Assembly (NCBI GenBank): GCA_945861085.1
Contig: OX244046.1
Span: 1,860,001-1,924,000 of the forward strand
Reading direction: 5' to 3'
Length of the DNA: 64,000 bases
From: Clostridioides difficile_D
GTDB taxonomy: Bacteria > Bacillota > Clostridia > Peptostreptococcales > Peptostreptococcaceae
The translations under genes and the position numbers were made by a program. The notes beneath the pieces were generated by a model. It did not search any database, had not been told where the DNA came from, and worked only from the letters and a program-made list of their open reading frames with translations. Below, one piece after another: positions 60,711 to 64,000 of the stretch (positions are counted from its first letter, which is position 1; each line of letters begins with the position of its first letter).

Positions 60711-61700
60711 ATGTTTGAAAATTTACCTAAGATAGATTTACATTGCCATTTGGATGGAAGTGTTAGAGTAGAAACTATGCTTGATATAGCTATTAAAGAG
60801 AAAATAGACTTACCTTCAAATAATATTGATGAAATAAAAAAATTAGCAAAAGTTTCTTTTAATTGTACTTCGCTTGATGAATATCTAGAAAAATTTGATT
60901 TGCCTTTAAAAGTAATGCAATCTAAAGAAAATTTAAAAAGAATTGCTTTTGAACTTTTGGAAGATGCAAGTAGAGAAAATGTAAAATATATTGAAATTAG
61001 ATTTGCACCATTACTTCATACCAAAAAAGGTATGAGTATTAAAAGTATAATTGAGGGTATAATTGAAGGAATTAGAGAAGCCGAAAGTATTTATGATATA
61101 AAAGGTAATTTAATATTAGGTTGTATGAGAACAATGACTTCAAAAGAGGCATTATTAGTAATTGAAGAAGGAAAATCATTTGTAAATAAAGGTGTTGTAG
61201 CAGTAGACTTATGTGGTCCAGAGAAAGAGGGATTTTGCAAAGAATATGAAGATACTTTTAAATTAGCAAGAGAATATGGATATAAAATTACAGTACATGC
61301 AGGAGAAGCCGCAAGTGGAGAAAATGTATTAGAAGCTATAAATATTTTAAAGGCTGATAGGATTGGTCATGGTGTAAAAATTAATGAACATAAAAAGGCC
61401 TATAATTTAGTTAAAGATAAAAAAATATTGCTTGAGTTATGCCCAACTAGTAATGTACAAACTAAGACAGTAGATTCCTATAAAACACATCCATTTTATA
61501 ATTTTTACAAAGATAATTTACATGTAAGTATAAATACTGATAATAGAACTGTATCAGATATAAGTTTAAATTCAGAACTAAATGTTATATTTGATACTTT
61601 TAAATTAGGATTAGAAGATTATAAAATAATTTATAGAAATACAGTAGAAGCGAGTTTTGCAGATAAAGAAACTAAAAAGTACTTGAATAGTTTAATTTAA
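60711..61700 (+). CDS. add: Adenosine deaminase
   Basis: A 329-residue deaminase converting adenosine to inosine for purine salvage. Zinc and active-site motifs are KIDLHCHLDGS (H11, H13), TVHAGEA, DRIGHGV and ELCPTSNVQT, then NTDNRTVSD with the zinc Asp. ATG follows GTAGGAGGATAAA. Length is typical. Monocistronic; promoter not clearly readable. Confidence 0.95.
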   Translation: MFENLPKIDLHCHLDGSVRVETMLDIAIKEKIDLPSNNIDEIKKLAKVSFNCTSLDEYLEKFDLPLKVMQSKENLKRIAFELLEDASRENVKYIEIRFAPLLHTKKGMSIKSIIEGIIEGIREAESIYDIKGNLILGCMRTMTSKEALLVIEEGKSFVNKGVVAVDLCGPEKEGFCKEYEDTFKLAREYGYKITVHAGEAASGENVLEAINILKADRIGHGVKINEHKKAYNLVKDKKILLELCPTSNVQTKTVDSYKTHPFYNFYKDNLHVSINTDNRTVSDISLNSELNVIFDTFKLGLEDYKIIYRNTVEASFADKETKKYLNSLI

Positions 61701-61772
61701 TAGATTAAACTATTTAAACTTTAAATCTAATTAATTAAATCAACAATAATACATTAGAGTAGGAGAAAAAGT

Positions 61773-62513
61773 GTGAAATGTTATGAAGACGTTACTTATA
61801 TTAAATTAGCCAAAAAAGAACTTGAAGAATGGAAGAAAAATATATTAAAGAAACCATCTATATTTGACAAAGCATCAAAGGGAATACAGAATAAATTTAA
61901 TGGAGTATTGCCAGATAAATACCATGAAATAATTACTTCTTCTATAAAAGTGATGACAAAAACCGTATTGTTTGGATATAAATATGCTACAAAGCCACCA
62001 CTTAGAAATATGTCATTAGAAGAAAGAGAAAAATTAGTTTTAGAAAAAGCCAAAACTTACAAGACTACAGCAATGATTGAAGGGGCAGGAACAGGGGCAG
62101 GAGGAATTCTCTTAGGTTTATCCGATTTTCCTTTGCTCTTAGGTATTAAAGTGAAATTTTTATATGATGTAGCTTCAATATATGGATATGATGTTAAAGA
62201 CTACAGAGAAAGGATTTATATATTAAATATATTACAACTGGCTTTTTCTAGTCAACAGCATATAAATGAAACTTTTAAATTGATGAATAATTGGGATGAA
62301 TATGTAAAGAGTCTACCAGAAGACATCAATGATTTTAATTGGAGAACATTTCAACAAGAGTATAGAGATTATTTAGATTTAGCTAAGTTTTTACAACTAA
62401 TGCCTGGAATAGGAGCATTTGTAGGATTTTATGTAAATGGGAAATTAATTGATAAATTATGTGAAACTGCTGTGTCTGCTTATAGATTGAGGATTAGAGA
62501 GCTTAAGTTATAA
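61773..62513 (+). CDS. EcsC-family protein
   Basis: A 246-residue EcsC-family protein, recognised from PPLRNMSLEEREKLVLEKA, the glycine-rich hydrophobic stretch IEGAGTGAGGILLGLSDFPL and FLQLMPGIGAFVGFYVNGKL. EcsC was named as the third gene of the Bacillus ecs ABC locus; biochemical role unknown. Two hydrophobic segments suggest membrane contact. Start is GTG 61773 after AGTAGGAGAAAAA. Confidence 0.85.
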   Translation: MKCYEDVTYIKLAKKELEEWKKNILKKPSIFDKASKGIQNKFNGVLPDKYHEIITSSIKVMTKTVLFGYKYATKPPLRNMSLEEREKLVLEKAKTYKTTAMIEGAGTGAGGILLGLSDFPLLLGIKVKFLYDVASIYGYDVKDYRERIYILNILQLAFSSQQHINETFKLMNNWDEYVKSLPEDINDFNWRTFQQEYRDYLDLAKFLQLMPGIGAFVGFYVNGKLIDKLCETAVSAYRLRIRELKL

Positions 62514-62711
62514 AAGAAGTTATAATATAAAAATTAGTTATACAATATATCTATATACATTTGATTTTGTATTGATAAAAACAATTATAGATAAAAGCTA
62601 AAGCATGATAGAATCTAATGTAGAGGTTTGTATTTTAATGGAAATATTTAGTTTTTATTGTTTAAAATACAAATTGAATTATGAAGAGAAGTAAGTGGGA
62701 GGAATATTTTC

Positions 62712-63863
62712 ATGACAAATTTGCCAAAACAATTTGATAGCTTCAATGAGGCTAGACAAAAAGGATTTATAAATGCAAAAGAACTTAAGGAAAGCGGTAA
62801 AAAGATGGTTGGAGTTTTCTGTACATTTACTCCAGTTGAAATTCCAATGGCAGCTGGAGCAACTGTAGTAGGTGTATGTGGTGTTAGTGAAGAACCAATA
62901 CCTGATGCAGAAAGAGTACTTCCAAGAAATCTTTGCCCTTTGATAAAATCAAGCTATGGACATGCAATAACAGATACCTGTCCATATTTCTATTTCTCTG
63001 ATTTATTGATAGGGGAAACTACTTGTGATGGTAAGAAAAAAATGTATGAAGAGCTTGCAAAAGTTAAGCCAACATATGTAATGCATTTGCCAAATACCTC
63101 AAAAGGAGAATTTGCTTATAAACTTTGGAAAGATGAAATGATAAGATTAAAGGATGAGGTTGAGAAATCTTTAGGTGTGACTATAACAGAAGATGATATA
63201 AGAGCTGCTATAAAAGACAAAAATGAAGAAAGAGAACTTTTAAAAGAGTTCTATGCACTTGGCAAATTACAACCATCTGCACTTACAGGTCTTGAGTTAC
63301 ATAATGTTTTATATCAAGCAGGTTTTAAATTTGACCGTACAGAACTTAAGCAGTCTTTAAGAAAAGTTATAGATGATATGAAAGAAAGATATGAAAAAGG
63401 AGAATGTCCAGTTAAAAAAGATAAGCCAAGGATACTAATAACAGGTTCTCCTATTGGTGGGATAAGCGAAAAAATAGTTAAAACTTTAGAAGATGCAGGA
63501 GCATCAGTTGTAGCATATGAACTTTGTGGAGCGATTAGGTCAAACGATTTGTTGGTTGATGAAGAAATAGAAGATGTATATGACGCTTTGACACAAAAGT
63601 ATATAAACATAGGGTGTTCTTGTATGATGAACAATGATAATCGTATTGAATTATTAGATAGAATAATAGATGAATATAATGTAGATGCTGTAATAGATGT
63701 AGTTTTACAAGCCTGTCATACATTTAATATAGAAAGTTATAGAATAAGAGAGTTTGTTACAAAAGAAAAAAATAAACCATTTATGTCTCTTGAGACTGAT
63801 TACTCAAAATCAGATACTGAACAATTGAGAACTAGATTTGAAGCGTTTGTGGAGATGTTGTAG
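62712..63863 (+). CDS. Double-cubane-cluster-type protein (2-hydroxyacyl-CoA dehydratase family)
   Basis: A 383-residue member of the 2-hydroxyacyl-CoA dehydratase/BcrB-C superfamily. Cysteines at 37 (GVFCTFTP), 75 (RNLCPLIKSSYG), 90 (DTCPYF) and 105 (ETTCDGKK) and the later NIGCSC and QACHTFN provide cluster ligands. The single-gene layout followed by one BadF-type activator matches the double-cubane cluster protein (DCCP) and its reductase, which perform ATP-driven low-potential reductions of small molecules, rather than a two-subunit CoA dehydratase. ATG follows GTGGGAGGAATATTTTC. Coupled to the next gene (24-base gap). Confidence 0.8.
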   Translation: MTNLPKQFDSFNEARQKGFINAKELKESGKKMVGVFCTFTPVEIPMAAGATVVGVCGVSEEPIPDAERVLPRNLCPLIKSSYGHAITDTCPYFYFSDLLIGETTCDGKKKMYEELAKVKPTYVMHLPNTSKGEFAYKLWKDEMIRLKDEVEKSLGVTITEDDIRAAIKDKNEERELLKEFYALGKLQPSALTGLELHNVLYQAGFKFDRTELKQSLRKVIDDMKERYEKGECPVKKDKPRILITGSPIGGISEKIVKTLEDAGASVVAYELCGAIRSNDLLVDEEIEDVYDALTQKYINIGCSCMMNNDNRIELLDRIIDEYNVDAVIDVVLQACHTFNIESYRIREFVTKEKNKPFMSLETDYSKSDTEQLRTRFEAFVEML

Positions 63864-63887
63864 GAATAAATAAAAGTAGGAGGAACT

Positions 63888-64000
63888 ATGTTTAGTATAG
63901 GAGTAGATTCAGGGTCAGTGGCAACAAAAGGTGTATTATTCGATGGTGAAAAAATTATTAAGAAAATAATTATACCAACTGGATGGAGCCCTAAAAGTAC
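63888..64000 (+). CDS. BadF/BcrA-type ATPase, reductase/activator (N-terminal fragment)
   Basis: Only the first 37 codons are in the window. MFSIGVDSGSVATKGVLFDG is the ASKHA ATPase start of the (R)-2-hydroxyglutaryl-CoA dehydratase activator family, which couples ATP hydrolysis to electron transfer. ATG follows GTAGGAGGAACT. It is the natural electron donor of the preceding double-cubane-type protein. Confidence 0.88.
   Translation, partial: MFSIGVDSGSVATKGVLFDGEKIIKKIIIPTGWSPKS

Noticed and set aside
1..64000. CRISPR arrays, tRNA or rRNA genes, prophage genes
   Set aside because: No regularly spaced repeats, tRNA-like cloverleaf sequences, rRNA-conserved blocks or phage structural genes were recognised.

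Overview
The window looks like about 64 kb of chromosome from a low-GC, strictly anaerobic Firmicute of the Peptostreptococcaceae. Clostridioides difficile or a very close relative is the best fit. The reasons are the very AT-rich DNA, strong GGAGG ribosome sites, FMN, TPP and T-box leaders, a selenoprotein of the glycine/sarcosine/betaine reductase type (Stickland metabolism), a sigma-54 regulator, and IS256-type elements. No rRNA, tRNA, CRISPR array or prophage was seen. The species call is recognition, not a database result.

Layout. 1-2400 (minus): FMN-riboswitch-controlled riboflavin operon ribD-ribE-ribBA, with ribBA running off the left edge. 2.5-5 kb: RecQ helicase. 5-10.4 kb: TPP-riboswitch thiamine operon thiC-thiS-thiF-thiG-thiH plus a TenI/ThiE-family gene. 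10.5-18.5 kb: YfcC-type carrier, a divergent RelA/SpoT-domain protein, mobA, and the molybdopterin genes mogA-moaA-moaC with a MOSC protein. 18.7-23.1 kb: a T-box leader whose specifier reads AGG (Arg), in front of an NCS1 permease, a DUF917 protein and a hydantoinase/oxoprolinase. 23.3-28.5 kb: small housekeeping and accessory genes. 28.9-30.3 kb: first IS256-family element. 30.3-32.1 kb: Na/phosphate cotransporter with an upstream Pho-box-like repeat.

32.3-39.2 kb is the most interesting part. A divergent AraC regulator faces a Fur-box-like promoter and the run NifH-like, IsdE-like heme-type binding lipoprotein, FecCD-type permease, ATPase, NifD-like, NifK-like. The Fe protein keeps both cluster cysteines. 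The D subunit has three P-cluster-position cysteines and the K subunit only one. There is no NifB/E/N. I read this as a nitrogenase-like reductase tied to import of heme or a related metal chelate, probably for iron acquisition; this is a hypothesis.

39.4-45.9 kb: Mrp-type Fe-S carrier, a GNAT protein, a three-gene corrinoid methyl-transfer operon, a HAD phosphatase and an XRE-cupin regulator. 46-53.8 kb: GntP permease, a sensor kinase with a fused solute-binding domain, a sigma-54 activator, and a sigma-54 promoter driving a GrdE-like/GrdB-like selenoenzyme pair. 53.9-56.6 kb: LytTR response regulator and GHKL kinase with a LytTR-type direct repeat at their own promoter and a similar arrangement before a small coiled-coil gene. 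56.7-58.2 kb: second, apparently identical IS256 copy in inverted orientation. 58.3-64 kb: VOC protein, Fur-boxed FeoA, GltS, adenosine deaminase, EcsC protein, and a double-cubane-cluster-type protein with the start of its BadF/BcrA-type reductase at the right edge.
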